Part shown: positions 17,637 to 26,548 of the stretch, piece after piece
How the letters are laid out: every line of letters starts with the position of its first letter
Position numbering within the stretch: the stretch's first letter is position 1
Assembly (NCBI RefSeq): GCF_004348315.1
Contig: NZ_SMKC01000011.1
Span: 1 to 48,818 of the forward strand
Reading direction: 5' to 3'
DNA: 48,818 nucleotides
DNA from: Streptomyces sp. 8K308
GTDB lineage: Bacteria > Actinomycetota > Actinomycetes > Streptomycetales > Streptomycetaceae
The notes under the pieces: generated by a model
What the model saw: the letters and a program-made list of their open reading frames with translations, nothing else
What the model was told of the DNA's origin: nothing
Databases searched by the model: none
Translations under genes and position numbers: made by a program

Positions 17637-17788
17637 ACGCGCCTCGGTAGTGTTCCCGATATGTCACAGACCGGGGAAAGGGCTTGTGGTGCGAGGCGGG
17701 TGGGCGATTAGCTGCCTGCGGCAACTCGTACTCCAGTTCCTTCCTGTCCCCGGAGTACGTATCACCTCAGATTCCCAGGGGGAACACG

Positions 17789-18508
17789 ATGAGTCAGCCC
17801 TGGCAGCCGCCCCAGCCGGGAGACGGCGCCGGCCAGCAGCCGCCACAGCAGCCGGGTGGTGCCCCGCAGTACGGCCCTCCCCAGCCGTACGGCCAGCCGC
17901 AGCAACCTCCGCAGCAGCCGGGCTATGGTTACCCGTCACAGCCGCCGGCCCAGCCGCAGCCGGGCTACGGCTACCCGCAGCAGCCGCCGCAGCCGAGCCC
18001 GTACGGCGCCCCACAGCCGTACGGCGCCCCCGGTGGCTACCCGGCACCGCAGCCGGGCGGCGGTCGGCAGCAGAACGTGCTGCTCGCCATCGTGCTCTCC
18101 GTCGTCGGCGCGCTGCTCGGCGCGCTGCTCTACGGCCTCATCTACCAGGCCATGTTCGACGAGTCCACGGGCGAGCTCTCCCAGCCCTTCTACATCCTGG
18201 TCCTGGTCGGCGTGTTGACCGGGGTCGGCCCGGCGCTGTTCGCCAGGGGCAACTGGGGGATCTACATACTCGCCGCGGTGTTGGCCCTGGCCGCGGGCGT
18301 CGGTGGTGAACTCTTCGGCACCGCGATGCTGGTCAGCGAGTACATGACCGGTGGTGACCCGGGCACGTTCGAGATCATCACCAGCTACCCGGGTGACCTC
18401 TGGGACGCCTGGGACGCCGACAACGAGACGGTCAACTACCTGGCCCTCGTGCTGCCGGCGGTCGGCGCCATCGGCCTGTGCGCCGGGCTCCAGCGCCGCA
18501 ACGGCTGA
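17789..18508 (+). CDS. Pro/Gln/Tyr-rich membrane protein
   Basis: A 239-residue protein with a disordered cytoplasmic N-terminus of about 95 residues rich in Pro, Gln, Gly and Tyr (repeating QQPGYGYP-like blocks), followed by four membrane helices (NVLLAIVLSVVGALLG, FYILVLVGVLTG, WGIYILAAVLALAAG, YLALVLPAVGAIG). The start ATG follows an AGGGGGAA ribosome site. Such proteins are common in Streptomyces and often near division or envelope genes, but no specific function can be given. It ends just before a strong hairpin shared with the converging M23 gene. The stretch 17637-17788 before it holds no evident gene. Confidence 0.85.
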   Translation: MSQPWQPPQPGDGAGQQPPQQPGGAPQYGPPQPYGQPQQPPQQPGYGYPSQPPAQPQPGYGYPQQPPQPSPYGAPQPYGAPGGYPAPQPGGGRQQNVLLAIVLSVVGALLGALLYGLIYQAMFDESTGELSQPFYILVLVGVLTGVGPALFARGNWGIYILAAVLALAAGVGGELFGTAMLVSEYMTGGDPGTFEIITSYPGDLWDAWDADNETVNYLALVLPAVGAIGLCAGLQRRNG

Positions 18509-18524
18509 ACCGAAGCGGGCGGAA

Positions 18525-18558
18525 GGGCCCGCCGCTCCCCCTGGGGAGCGGCGGGCCC
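18525..18558. terminator. Bidirectional hairpin terminator
   Basis: A perfect 16-bp inverted repeat (GGGCCCGCCGCTCCCC and its complement) with a two-base spacer lies between the ends of two converging genes. It has no long U tract, as is usual in this GC-rich group, and would end transcripts from both sides. Confidence 0.85.
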
Positions 18559-18596
18559 TCGCGCTTGTGGTGCGCTGATCGGGCGGATCAGGCGGG

Positions 18597-20024
18597 TCAG
18601 GTGGGCTCGAGGCCCTGGTTGCGCAGCCAGGTCAGCGGGTCGATGGGGGAGCCGCCGCCGGGGCGCACCTCGAAGTGCAGGTGCGGGCCCGTGGAGTTGC
18701 CGGAGTTGCCGGAGTAGGCGATCACCGTGCCGGCCTGCACGTAGCCGGACTGGTAGGCGGTGCTGTCCAGGTGCGCGTACCAGGTCTCGGTGCCGTCCTC
18801 TGCGGTGAGGATCAGCAGGTTGCCGTAGCTGGGGTGCCACTGGGTGCGGACGGTGCCGTCGGTCGCGGCCAGCACCGGGGTGCCGTAGCTGACCGGGAAG
18901 TCGATGCCGGTGTGGTTGGACATCCAGTTGATGCCCGCCTGGCCGTAGTAGGCGCTCAGGCCGCGCTGCTCGACGGGGAGGAAGAACTTGGGCCGCATCG
19001 CCTCGATGCGGGCCGCCTCGGCCGCCGCCGCCTCGGCCTCGGCCTCCTGCTGGGCCTCCAGGTCGATGCGGCCCTGGGTGCGGCTGGCGCGCTCGGCGTA
19101 GTCGCCGGCGGCGGCCGAGACGCTGGTCAGCTGGGTGTCGAACTCGGCGTTCGCGGCGGCGCGCTGGGCCTCGTCGGCCGGGTCGGGCGCGGCGACGGGC
19201 GCCGGCTCGTTCCCCGTGTCGGTGCCGGACTCCGAGACGGTGGCGGCCGTGGCGACCGCGGTGACGCCGAGGACGGCGAGCGAGGGGGCGGCGACGCTCA
19301 GGAAGGCGGAGCGGGCCCGGGGCCGGCTGACGCGGCGCCTGCCACGGCTCTGCGAGCGGCTGGCGACCACCGGGGTCTCGGCCGGGGCCTCGTCCACCGG
19401 GTCGGCCGGCTCCGGAAACCCGTCCGAGGCGTCCACCACGGGGTCGGGCTCGGCCTCTGACGCGGCCGCGAAGCCCGGCGCCGCGTCATAGCCGCCCGCG
19501 TCGTAGTTCCCCGCGGCGTCGTACGCGGCGGCGCCTGGATCGGCCTCGGCCTGCTCGCCGTAGTCGGCGGCCAGCTGCTGGTGGAACTCCGGGCCGTAGG
19601 CGGCGCCGTAGGTGCCGTCGTACTCCTGGTAGCCCTGGTCCTGGTAGCCCTGCTGCTCCTGGTAGGCGGGGACGCCCTGTGCGGGGGTCTCGTGAAGGTC
19701 TCCCGCCGGGTAGCCGCCGGCGTCCCACTGGCCCACCTGCTGCTGGAGGTACCAGTCCTCGACGCCCTGCTGGGGCGGGATGGTGGCCGTGGCGACCTGC
19801 TGGGCCCCCGCCCACTGGCCGTCGGCCGACCACTCGCCGAGCCCGGCGCCGGCGTCGTAGCCGCCGTGCTGCTGTTGTCCCTGCGTGGCGTCGGCCCACT
19901 CCTGGGCCGGCGCCTGCTGGGTCGTCGTCGCGTAGGGATCGAGAACGTCGTAGGCGGCGTAGGAGCCGTAGCCGGAGTGATCCGAGTGTTGGTCGGTCAC
20001 ACCGGACAGCAGACGATCGCTCAC
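18597..20024 (-). CDS. Secreted/anchored M23 peptidase with long disordered N-terminus
   Basis: A 475-residue cell-wall endopeptidase. The first ~230 residues are disordered and rich in Gln, Tyr, Gly, Ala and acidic residues (blocks such as YQEQQGYQDQGYQEYDG). A basic patch (RSQSRGRRRVSRPRAR) and one membrane helix (LSVAAPSLAVLGVTAVATAA, near 240-265) put the rest outside the cell. An Ala/Glu coiled coil (about 290-345) precedes the M23 LytM domain (about 350-470), whose zinc ligands appear in HTGIDF, AHLD and HLHFEVRP. The complete HxxxD and HxH pattern suggests an active zinc enzyme. Unlike the smaller M23 protein at 8.4 kb it has a clear export signal. It shares a terminator hairpin with the gene at 17.8-18.5 kb. 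Confidence 0.9.
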   Translation of the reverse strand: MSDRLLSGVTDQHSDHSGYGSYAAYDVLDPYATTTQQAPAQEWADATQGQQQHGGYDAGAGLGEWSADGQWAGAQQVATATIPPQQGVEDWYLQQQVGQWDAGGYPAGDLHETPAQGVPAYQEQQGYQDQGYQEYDGTYGAAYGPEFHQQLAADYGEQAEADPGAAAYDAAGNYDAGGYDAAPGFAAASEAEPDPVVDASDGFPEPADPVDEAPAETPVVASRSQSRGRRRVSRPRARSAFLSVAAPSLAVLGVTAVATAATVSESGTDTGNEPAPVAAPDPADEAQRAAANAEFDTQLTSVSAAAGDYAERASRTQGRIDLEAQQEAEAEAAAAEAARIEAMRPKFFLPVEQRGLSAYYGQAGINWMSNHTGIDFPVSYGTPVLAATDGTVRTQWHPSYGNLLILTAEDGTETWYAHLDSTAYQSGYVQAGTVIAYSGNSGNSTGPHLHFEVRPGGGSPIDPLTWLRNQGLEPT

Positions 20025-20361
20025 CGATTACGCCTTTCGGCTCGACGACAGGAGCAGGGGTGGGGTCCCAGCGGCTGCAGTTCGGCGTGACTGTACCGGC
20101 CGGCGAGCGGCGGCCACAATCTTTCCCGGCCCGTTCGCGGGTTTCGCTGCGTCAGGAAACGGGCAATCGCCCGCCTTTCGGCGGACCGCTCATTGATGCC
20201 GCACGATTTGTTCGAGCCTTGTTCGAATTTTTTCGGGGTGGGCATCACCCACGGTGCGAACGCCTCCCACGTTCGCCCTCCATGGGGGATCCTGGACGTG
20301 GTCCCTGACGTTAACGACCGTTAGCTCCGGCGCCGTGGCCGGGCGACTTGGGAGGCTCAAC
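20025..20361. other. Divergent intergenic region with a TAACG-AC-CGTTA palindrome
   Basis: This 337-bp gap separates the M23 gene and icmB, which point away from each other. It contains an AT-richer patch with two copies of TTGTTCGA near 20208-20226. It also holds the 12-bp palindrome TAACGACCGTTA at 20312-20323, about 40 bases before icmB, which could be a TetR-type operator. No open frame in it has convincing coding bias, and I found no match to the c-di-AMP riboswitch that precedes some actinobacterial wall hydrolases. Confidence 0.45.
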
Positions 20362-20775
20362 ATGGGTGTATCGGGTCCGATTCGCGTCGTCGTGGCCAAG
20401 CCGGGGCTCGACGGGCACGACCGCGGCGCCAAGGTGATCGCCAGGGCGCTGCGCGACGCGGGCATGGAGGTCATCTACACCGGGCTGCACCAGACGCCGG
20501 AGCAGATCGTGGACACCGCGATCCAGGAGGACGCGGACGCCATCGGCCTCTCCATCCTCTCCGGCGCGCACAACACCCTCTTCGCCCGGGTGCTCGAGCT
20601 GCTGCGCGAGAAGGACGCGGCCGACATCACGGTCTTCGGCGGCGGCATCATCCCCGAGGAGGACATCGAGCCGCTTCGGGCCCAGGGGGTGGCCGCGATC
20701 TTCACCCCTGGCGTGCCCACGGGCGAGGTGGTGGCCTGGGTCCGCGAGCACGTCGGGCTCGCCCACCGCGCCTGA
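20362..20775 (+). CDS. icmB: Cobalamin-binding small subunit of acyl-CoA mutase (IcmB type)
   Basis: A 137-residue stand-alone B12-binding domain. The DxHxxG motif that supplies the lower histidine ligand to cobalt is present as LDGHDRG (residues 19-25). The SILSGAH and [10 protein letters not shown] segments that line the cofactor follow. The size and sequence match the small subunit of isobutyryl-CoA mutase, which pairs with a separate large subunit to interconvert isobutyryl-CoA and n-butyryl-CoA. The ATG has GGAGG seven bases upstream. The large subunit is not nearby, as is normal in this genus. A methylmalonyl-CoA mutase partner role cannot be fully excluded. Confidence 0.88.
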   Translation: MGVSGPIRVVVAKPGLDGHDRGAKVIARALRDAGMEVIYTGLHQTPEQIVDTAIQEDADAIGLSILSGAHNTLFARVLELLREKDAADITVFGGGIIPEEDIEPLRAQGVAAIFTPGVPTGEVVAWVREHVGLAHRA

Positions 20776-21212
20776 CGCTGCCCGCGGCTCCAGCCGGTCC
20801 CGGCGGGTCGCGCGGCTTCCGGCGCGGTTCGTCGACCCCTGAAGGGGGCGAGGGTCCGCCGTGGGGGCGGGATCAGCCGCGGTGGCGCCGCGGACGGTCG
20901 ACGGCCCGTCGCGGCACTTCCAGCGGAGCGCCTGGTTTCGCGGGGGCCCGGGTGGGAAAGCCTCTTCCCGTCCGAGCTCGTCCCGGAGCGCGCGGCCGGG
21001 ACCCCGTGTGAGCGGGCCGGCGCGGGGCGAACTGTGACAGGTCTCACCACTCTGGTGTGACCCGCGATTTATGAGCCCTCAGGGCCCCCGGATACGCTCG
21101 ACGTCGGACTTGCCGCGTGCGTCAGCCTAGGTCACCATGCCTCGCGCCGCGGCCACGCGGCACGCCCACGTCGACAACGACCGCGAGACCACTGACTGAG
21201 GGACGGACGCGC
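20776..21212. other. Long leader/intergenic region before sucC
   Basis: This 437-bp stretch between icmB and sucC has no open frame with convincing coding bias. It includes a GGTGGGAAAG motif (20951-20960), also seen twice downstream of sucD, and a marked palindrome at 21040-21062. The sucCD promoter should lie here; I cannot place it with confidence. Confidence 0.5.
21040..21062. promoter_or_regulatory. Candidate operator palindrome upstream of sucC
   Basis: A 23-base interrupted palindrome in which 10 of 11 positions pair: GGTCTCACCA, spacer CTC, TGGTGTGACC. It lies about 150 bases upstream of the sucC start. The symmetry and compact half-sites suggest a dimeric repressor site rather than a terminator. 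The regulator is unknown. Confidence 0.4.
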
Positions 21213-22388
21213 GTGGACCTGTTCGAATATCAGGCGAGGGACATCTTCGCCAAGCATGACGTGCCGGTGCTGGACGGTGAAGTCATCGACACGCCGGAGG
21301 CGGCGCGCGCGGCGGCCGAGCGCCTCGGCGGTCGCGTGGTCGTCAAGGCGCAGGTGAAGACCGGTGGCCGGGGCAAGGCCGGTGGCGTCAAGCTGGCCGC
21401 CGACCCCGAGGACGCGGTGGCCAAGGCCGAGGCCATCCTGGGCATGGACATCAAGGGCCACACGGTGCACCGGGTGATGCTGGCGCAGACCGCCGACATC
21501 GTGGACGAGTACTACGTCTCCTTCCTCCTCGACCGCACCAACCGCACCTTCCTCGCCATGGCCTCCGTCGAGGGCGGCATGGAGATCGAGGAGGTCGCAG
21601 CCACCAAGCCGGAGGCGCTGGCCAAGATCCCGGTCGACGCCATCGAGGGCGTCACCGCCGAGAAGGCCCGCGAGATCGTCGCGGCGGCGAACTTCCCGGC
21701 CGAGGTCGCCGACCAGGTGGCCGACGTGCTGGTGCGGCTGTGGGACGTCTTCATCAAGGAGGATGCCCTGCTCGTCGAGGTCAACCCGCTGGTCAAGACC
21801 GGCGACGGCCGGATCATCGCGCTTGACGGCAAGGTGTCCCTGGACGCCAACGCCGAGTTCCGGCAGCCGGAGCACGCGGCGCTCGAGGACAAGGCCGCCG
21901 CCAACCCGCTGGAGGCCGCCGCCAAGGAGCGCGGCCTCAACTACGTCAAGCTCGAGGGTGGCAACGTCGGCATCATCGGCAACGGCGCCGGCCTCGTCAT
22001 GTCCACCCTCGACGTGGTGGCCTACGCGGGCGAGAAGCACGGCGGCGTGAAGCCGGCGAACTTCCTGGACATCGGCGGCGGTGCCTCCGCCGAGGTGATG
22101 GCCAACGGTCTGGAGATCATCCTGGGCGACCCGGAGGTCAAGTCCGTCTTCGTCAACGTCTTCGGCGGCATCACCGCGTGCGACGCGGTCGCCAACGGCA
22201 TCGTGCAGGCGCTCGCGCTGCTCAAGTCCAAGGGCGAGGACGTCAACAAGCCGCTGGTCGTCCGCCTCGACGGCAACAACGCCGAACTGGGCCGGCAGAT
22301 CCTCACCGACGCCGACCACCCGCTGGTCGAGCAGGTGAACACCATGGACGGCGCGGCCGACCGGGCCGCCGAGCTGGCCGCCAAGTAG
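21213..22388 (+). CDS. sucC: Succinyl-CoA synthetase, beta subunit
   Basis: The 391-residue beta subunit of succinate-CoA ligase, the TCA-cycle step that couples succinyl-CoA hydrolysis to nucleoside triphosphate formation. The ATP-grasp domain begins with [19 protein letters not shown] and includes [17 protein letters not shown], with VEVNPL binding Mg. The C-terminal CoA-ligase domain shows [12 protein letters not shown] and the [10 protein letters not shown] loop. Translation starts at GTG with GAGGGA upstream. sucD follows after 44 bases, so they form one operon ending at a strong hairpin. Confidence 0.98.
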   Translation: MDLFEYQARDIFAKHDVPVLDGEVIDTPEAARAAAERLGGRVVVKAQVKTGGRGKAGGVKLAADPEDAVAKAEAILGMDIKGHTVHRVMLAQTADIVDEYYVSFLLDRTNRTFLAMASVEGGMEIEEVAATKPEALAKIPVDAIEGVTAEKAREIVAAANFPAEVADQVADVLVRLWDVFIKEDALLVEVNPLVKTGDGRIIALDGKVSLDANAEFRQPEHAALEDKAAANPLEAAAKERGLNYVKLEGGNVGIIGNGAGLVMSTLDVVAYAGEKHGGVKPANFLDIGGGASAEVMANGLEIILGDPEVKSVFVNVFGGITACDAVANGIVQALALLKSKGEDVNKPLVVRLDGNNAELGRQILTDADHPLVEQVNTMDGAADRAAELAAK

Positions 22389-22432
22389 GGCTCGGACCAG
22401 GACATCCGGAACAGACGAGGACAATAAGAGAA

Positions 22433-23323
22433 ATGGCTATCTTCCTCACCAAGGAATCCAAGGTCATCGTCCAGGGCATGACCGGCTCCGAGGGCCAGAA
22501 GCACACCCGGCGCATGCTGGCCGCCGGCACCAACATCGTCGGTGGCGTGAACCCCCGCAAGGCCGGTCAGAAGGTCGACTTCGACGGCACCGAGGTACCG
22601 GTCTTCGGCGGCGTCAAGGAGGCCATCGAGGCCACCGGCGCCGACGTCACCGTGATCTTCGTGCCGGAGAAGTTCACCAAGGACGCGGTCATCGAGGCGA
22701 TCGACGCCGAGATCCCGCTGGCCGTGGTGATCACCGAGGGCATCGCGGTGCACGACACGGCGGCGTTCTGGGCGTACGCCGGCGCGAAGGGCAACAAGAC
22801 CCGGATCATCGGCCCCAACTGCCCGGGCCTGATCACCCCCGGCCAGTCCAACGCGGGCATCATCCCGGCCGACATCACCAAGCCGGGCCGCATCGGGCTC
22901 GTCTCGAAGTCCGGCACGCTGACCTACCAGATGATGTACGAGCTGCGTGACCTGGGCTTCTCGACGTGCGTCGGCATCGGCGGCGACCCGATCATCGGCA
23001 CCACGCACATCGACGCGCTGGCGGCGTTCGAGGCGGACCCCGAGACCGACCTGATCGTGATGATCGGCGAGATCGGCGGCGACGCGGAGGAGCGGGCGGC
23101 GGACTTCATCCGCGAGAACGTCTCGAAGCCGGTGGTCGGCTACGTGGCGGGCTTCACCGCGCCCGAGGGCAAGACGATGGGCCACGCCGGTGCGATCGTC
23201 TCCGGCTCGTCCGGTACGGCGCAGGCGAAGAAGGAGGCGCTGGAGGCGGCCGGCGTCAAGGTCGGCAAGACGCCGTCCGAGACGGCGCGGCTCGCGCGCG
23301 AGGTTCTGTCCAACGCGGCCTGA
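22433..23323 (+). CDS. sucD: Succinyl-CoA synthetase, alpha subunit
   Basis: The 296-residue alpha subunit partnering SucC. The CoA-binding Rossmann domain starts with [16 protein letters not shown], and the second domain contains [12 protein letters not shown] and [12 protein letters not shown]. The active-site histidine that carries the phosphoryl group lies in the [14 protein letters not shown] segment near residue 247. The ATG start follows an AATAAGAGAA leader with a modest purine-rich site. A 16-bp hairpin begins 20 bases after the stop codon. Confidence 0.98.
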   Translation: MAIFLTKESKVIVQGMTGSEGQKHTRRMLAAGTNIVGGVNPRKAGQKVDFDGTEVPVFGGVKEAIEATGADVTVIFVPEKFTKDAVIEAIDAEIPLAVVITEGIAVHDTAAFWAYAGAKGNKTRIIGPNCPGLITPGQSNAGIIPADITKPGRIGLVSKSGTLTYQMMYELRDLGFSTCVGIGGDPIIGTTHIDALAAFEADPETDLIVMIGEIGGDAEERAADFIRENVSKPVVGYVAGFTAPEGKTMGHAGAIVSGSSGTAQAKKEALEAAGVKVGKTPSETARLAREVLSNAA

Positions 23324-23343
23324 TCTTCACGGGCTCCTTTTCC

Positions 23344-23382
23344 ACCCGCCCCTTCTCGCCCGAAGCGCGAGAAGGGGCGGGT
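23344..23382 (+). terminator. Hairpin terminator of sucCD
   Basis: A perfect 16-bp stem (ACCCGCCCCTTCTCGC and its complement) with a seven-base loop starts 20 bases after the sucD stop. No U tract follows, but stem length and position make it the likely end of the sucCD transcript. Confidence 0.85.
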
Positions 23383-23763
23383 CGCGTTCTGGGCACGGGG
23401 CGCCCAGCCGCCACGGCACTTCGCGCGGGATTCTCCCCACCCACCCGTCCTGTCCGGCGCTTCGCGCGGTTGGGGGCAGGCCGCGCTGAGCACGCGGTGC
23501 GCCTGCGGCGGCCGCGCCGCCGGGGCATCGGCCGCGTAGCGGCCACCAGCTCGCGAGCGGCGCCCGGCCGGCGGCGTGCGGATGAGGGCGGTGGGTGGGG
23601 AAAGCACCTCGAGCGGGTGTGGGCCCGAGCTTCGGGCGCGGCGCGGCCGGCCCCGGCGGCCCCGGCAGGGGTGGCTGACGCCGAGCGCGAGCGTGTGGGT
23701 GGGAAAAGCAGCTTGTCGGTGTGCCGGGCCGGGCCGGTGGGCCCGGGTTGTCAGCATGGCCGG
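23383..23763. other. Intergenic region with repeated GGTGGGTGGGGAAAGC-like motifs
   Basis: About 380 bp without a credible gene. A GTGGG-AAAGC motif occurs at 23591-23605 and 23695-23709, and a related complementary form (TTCTCCCCACCCACCC) at 23431-23446. A similar GGTGGGAAAGC lies upstream of sucC. The last bases contain the first half of a 24-bp tandem duplication that overlaps the next gene start. Confidence 0.45.
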
Positions 23764-25011
23764 GTGGCAGACCTTTCGCATGGCCGGGTGGCAGAGCACT
23801 CGTTCCGAAACCGCTGGTGGTTGGAGGGCGCGCTGGCCGCCGCACTCGGGCTCGGCATCGTCACCGTGCCGGTGCTGATGCTGTGGACCATCTCGCCCTA
23901 CTCCGGCACCGGGCCAGGCGCCGCGTTGCGGACGGCCGCCGATCTGTGGCTGCTGGGGCACGGCGTCGAACTGCTCCGCACGGACACGCTCAGCGGCGTG
24001 CCCGCGCCGGTCGGGTTGACGCCCCTGTTGTTGGCCGCCCTGCCGGCCGCTCTCCTGTGCCGCGCCGCGAAGGGCACGGGTCCGGCCGCCGCGCTGTCGA
24101 TCCTCGGCGGCTATCTCGTGGTGGCCGCCGGCGCCGCGGCGGTCGGCACGGCGCCGCTCGTCTCGGTCGGGCGGCTGCCGCTGTTCGTGGGCGCCGTCAC
24201 GCTGGTCGCGGCCCTGGCCGCCGGTGACGGCCGGGTCGGGGCCGCCGGGCGGGCCGCGCTCGCCGGCGCGGTGGCCTGCTGCGGCGTCGGGGCCCTGCTG
24301 GCCGCCGGTGCCCTGCTGATCCACGCCGGCGTCGCCCAGGAGGTGTTCGCCGCGCTCACCGACGAGTGGTCGGGCCGGATCGGGTTGCTGCTCGTGGTCG
24401 GCACGCTGGCGCCGAACGCGGCGGTGTGGGCGGCGTCCTACGGCCTCGGGCCCGGTTTCACGCTCGGCGCCGACAGCCTCGTCGGGCCACTCGTGGTGCG
24501 CGGCGAGCCGGCGCTGCCGGACTTCCCGCTGCTGGCCATGGCGCCCGGCGGGCCGCTTGAGGCGCCCTGGGCCTGGGCCCTGGTCGCGCCGGTGCCGGCG
24601 GCCGTGGTGCTGGTGGTGGCGTGGTTCGTGGCGCATGCGGCCGTCCCGGTGCGCGACTCACGAGCCATGGCGGACGGCTGGTGGGCGACGGCCGGCACCG
24701 CGCTGCTCGCCGCGCTCTGCGCCGGCCTCGCCATGGGCGGGCTCGCGGCGCTGGCCGGCGGGCCGCTCGGCACGGCCGCGATGGCCGAGTTCGGCCCGGA
24801 CCCCTACCTGGTGGCCGGCGCGACCGTCGCCTGGACGGCCGCCCTCGCGACGCCGCTGGCGCTCACGCTGCGCGCCTGGCGGCTGCGTGGCGCCCGCAGG
24901 CCACGCGAGCAGCGGATCCTGGAGGAGCTCAGGCTCACTCCCGCTCACCGAAGTACGGGCGGAGCTGGCTGGGCAGCAGATTCTCGCAGGACTCGCGGGA
25001 CGGGGTGGTGA
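23764..25011 (+). CDS. PerM-like (DUF6350) multi-spanning membrane protein
   Basis: A 415-residue, very hydrophobic protein with about nine or ten membrane helices, matching the DUF6350 family. In Mycobacterium tuberculosis the related PerM (Rv0955) is linked to cell division and sits between sucCD and purNH; the same order is seen here, which supports the assignment. The start is uncertain: GTG 23764 and GTG 23788 lie in a 24-bp tandem duplication, and only the second is next to the conserved hydrophobic region. The 3' end overlaps the converging neighbour by 77 bases, and the last ~25 residues (HRSTGGAGWAADSRRTRGTG) look like an extension beyond the family domain. Confidence 0.82.
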   Translation: MADLSHGRVAEHSFRNRWWLEGALAAALGLGIVTVPVLMLWTISPYSGTGPGAALRTAADLWLLGHGVELLRTDTLSGVPAPVGLTPLLLAALPAALLCRAAKGTGPAAALSILGGYLVVAAGAAAVGTAPLVSVGRLPLFVGAVTLVAALAAGDGRVGAAGRAALAGAVACCGVGALLAAGALLIHAGVAQEVFAALTDEWSGRIGLLLVVGTLAPNAAVWAASYGLGPGFTLGADSLVGPLVVRGEPALPDFPLLAMAPGGPLEAPWAWALVAPVPAAVVLVVAWFVAHAAVPVRDSRAMADGWWATAGTALLAALCAGLAMGGLAALAGGPLGTAAMAEFGPDPYLVAGATVAWTAALATPLALTLRAWRLRGARRPREQRILEELRLTPAHRSTGGAGWAADSRRTRGTGW

Positions 25012-25747
25012 GCGCGTCGTCGACGCAGTCGAAGTAGTCCTTGTAGACGAGCTGCATCGTGTACGAGGCGGCGACCAGCAGCAGCGCGACGCCGGCCAGC
25101 ACCACCCCGGAGATCGCGGAGGCGCGGCCGGGGGACGACGCGGCGCGGGCCGCCGACTGCCCGGGTCCCCGCTTCCCCTCGGGCCCGGGCGCCGGTGCGC
25201 CGCCCTGCCCGCCCTGGAGGGCGGCCACCCGGCGGTCCCTGGCCTCGGGGCTCTCCTTCGGTCCGCCGCGCAGCGCGCTGATGCCCCAGTACAGAGCGAG
25301 CGAGCCGAGCAGCAGGGCCAGCCACTCCCAGCCGAGCGCCGCCGTCAGCACGCCCCACATGCCGGCCAACATCGCGTAGCGGGCGTGCCGCTGGGCCGGG
25401 TCGGAGGGGTCCCACCGGCCGGGGCCGCCGACGCCTGAGCCCGGGCCGCCGTCCTGGCCGCCGCCTGACGGCTCGCCCCAGCGGCCGCTCCCTCGCCGCG
25501 GCTGCCGGCTGCTCCACTGGCTGCCCCAGCGCTGCCGCTGGCTCTCCCGCTCGCGGTCCTGGGCCCCGTTCTCGCCGCGGCTCTCGCCCCCGTCCTGGCC
25601 GGCGCCCTGGGCACCGTCCCGGTCCTCGCCCGTGAGGTGACGCGGCTGCCAGGGTCGGTCGGGCGCGCCCTCGGGTGGCGGGGCGAAGGGGTTGTGCTCC
25701 TCGCCCGACCGGTCCTGGGGTTCGGAGGCACGGCGTCGGTCCGTCAT
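24935..25747 (-). CDS. Conserved membrane protein with disordered N-terminus
   Basis: A 270-residue protein whose first ~115 residues are disordered and rich in Gly, Arg, Gln and Pro. Two close hydrophobic segments follow (MLAGMWGVLTAALGWEWLAL and LLGSLALYWGISALRG, about 125-160). After a Gly/Ala/Pro linker comes a last membrane helix (AISGVVLAGVALLLVAASY, about 208-228). The external C-terminal tail has a cysteine pair (DCVDD, SCENLLP). It is conserved between the PerM-like gene and purN in Streptomyces; no function is known to me. It is divergent from purN and overlaps the PerM-like gene tail to tail. Confidence 0.8.
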   Translation of the reverse strand: MTDRRRASEPQDRSGEEHNPFAPPPEGAPDRPWQPRHLTGEDRDGAQGAGQDGGESRGENGAQDRERESQRQRWGSQWSSRQPRRGSGRWGEPSGGGQDGGPGSGVGGPGRWDPSDPAQRHARYAMLAGMWGVLTAALGWEWLALLLGSLALYWGISALRGGPKESPEARDRRVAALQGGQGGAPAPGPEGKRGPGQSAARAASSPGRASAISGVVLAGVALLLVAASYTMQLVYKDYFDCVDDALTTPSRESCENLLPSQLRPYFGERE

Positions 25748-25912
25748 GGTGGTCGTCGGGTCTCCCTGCTAGGTGCGTTGCTTTCGACCGTACCTGGAGC
25801 GGACCGCCCCACGGCACGGGGGGAGCGGGGCGTGCCGGTATCGTTGCCGGGGACTCCCCCCGAGGCTCGCGCAGAGACACGGACACGCAGAGACGCAGAG
25901 AAAGTTTTCGCA

Positions 25913-26548
25913 GTGCCCCTTCCAGCTGAGCCGGCGGCGCCGGCGCGCGTCGTCGTTCTGGTATCCGGTTCGGGCACCAATCTCCAGGCCCTGCTCGACG
26001 CGGTGGCCGAGCGCGGTCCGGCGTACGGCGCCCAGGTGGTGGCCGTGGGCGCCGACCGGCCCGGGATCGAGGGCCTCAGGCGGGCGGAGCGCGCCGGTCT
26101 TCCGACGTTCGTGTGCCGGGTGCGGGACTTCGAGACCCGCGAGGCGTGGGACGCGGCGTTGACGGAGGCGGTGGCCGAACACCGGCCCGACCTGGTGGTG
26201 TCGGCCGGCTTCATGAAGATCGTGGGGGCGGCGTTCCTGGCGCGCTTCGGCGGCCGCGTCGTCAACACCCACCCGGCCCTGCTGCCGAGCTTCCCGGGCG
26301 CGCACGCGGTGCGCGACGCGCTCGACCACGGCGCGCGGGTCACGGGCTGCACCGTGCACTTCGTCGACGCGGGCGTGGACAGCGGGCCGATCATCGCGCA
26401 GCGGGCCGTGGAGATCGAGGACGCGGACGACGAGGCCGCGCTGCACGAGCGGATCAAGGACGTCGAGCGAGGGCTGCTCGTCGAGGTCGTGGGGCGACTC
26501 GCCCGGGACGGCTACAGCATCAAGGGACGGAAGGTGTTTATCCCATGA
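25913..26548 (+). CDS. purN: Phosphoribosylglycinamide formyltransferase
   Basis: A 211-residue cytosolic GAR transformylase, which moves the formyl group of 10-formyl-tetrahydrofolate to glycinamide ribonucleotide in purine synthesis. The phosphate-binding loop is [16 protein letters not shown], and the catalytic Asn-His-Asp set is visible as [14 protein letters not shown] and [13 protein letters not shown]. The start is GTG with a GAGAAAG ribosome site. Its stop overlaps the purH start (ATGA), so they are translated together. An antisense frame of comparable length is only a shadow. Confidence 0.97.
   Translation: MPLPAEPAAPARVVVLVSGSGTNLQALLDAVAERGPAYGAQVVAVGADRPGIEGLRRAERAGLPTFVCRVRDFETREAWDAALTEAVAEHRPDLVVSAGFMKIVGAAFLARFGGRVVNTHPALLPSFPGAHAVRDALDHGARVTGCTVHFVDAGVDSGPIIAQRAVEIEDADDEAALHERIKDVERGLLVEVVGRLARDGYSIKGRKVFIP

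Noticed and set aside
17789..18060. Repeat-rich Pro/Gln segment as a separate mobile or antigen-like module
   Set aside because: It is a normal disordered N-terminus of a membrane protein type common in Streptomyces, with no sign of transfer.
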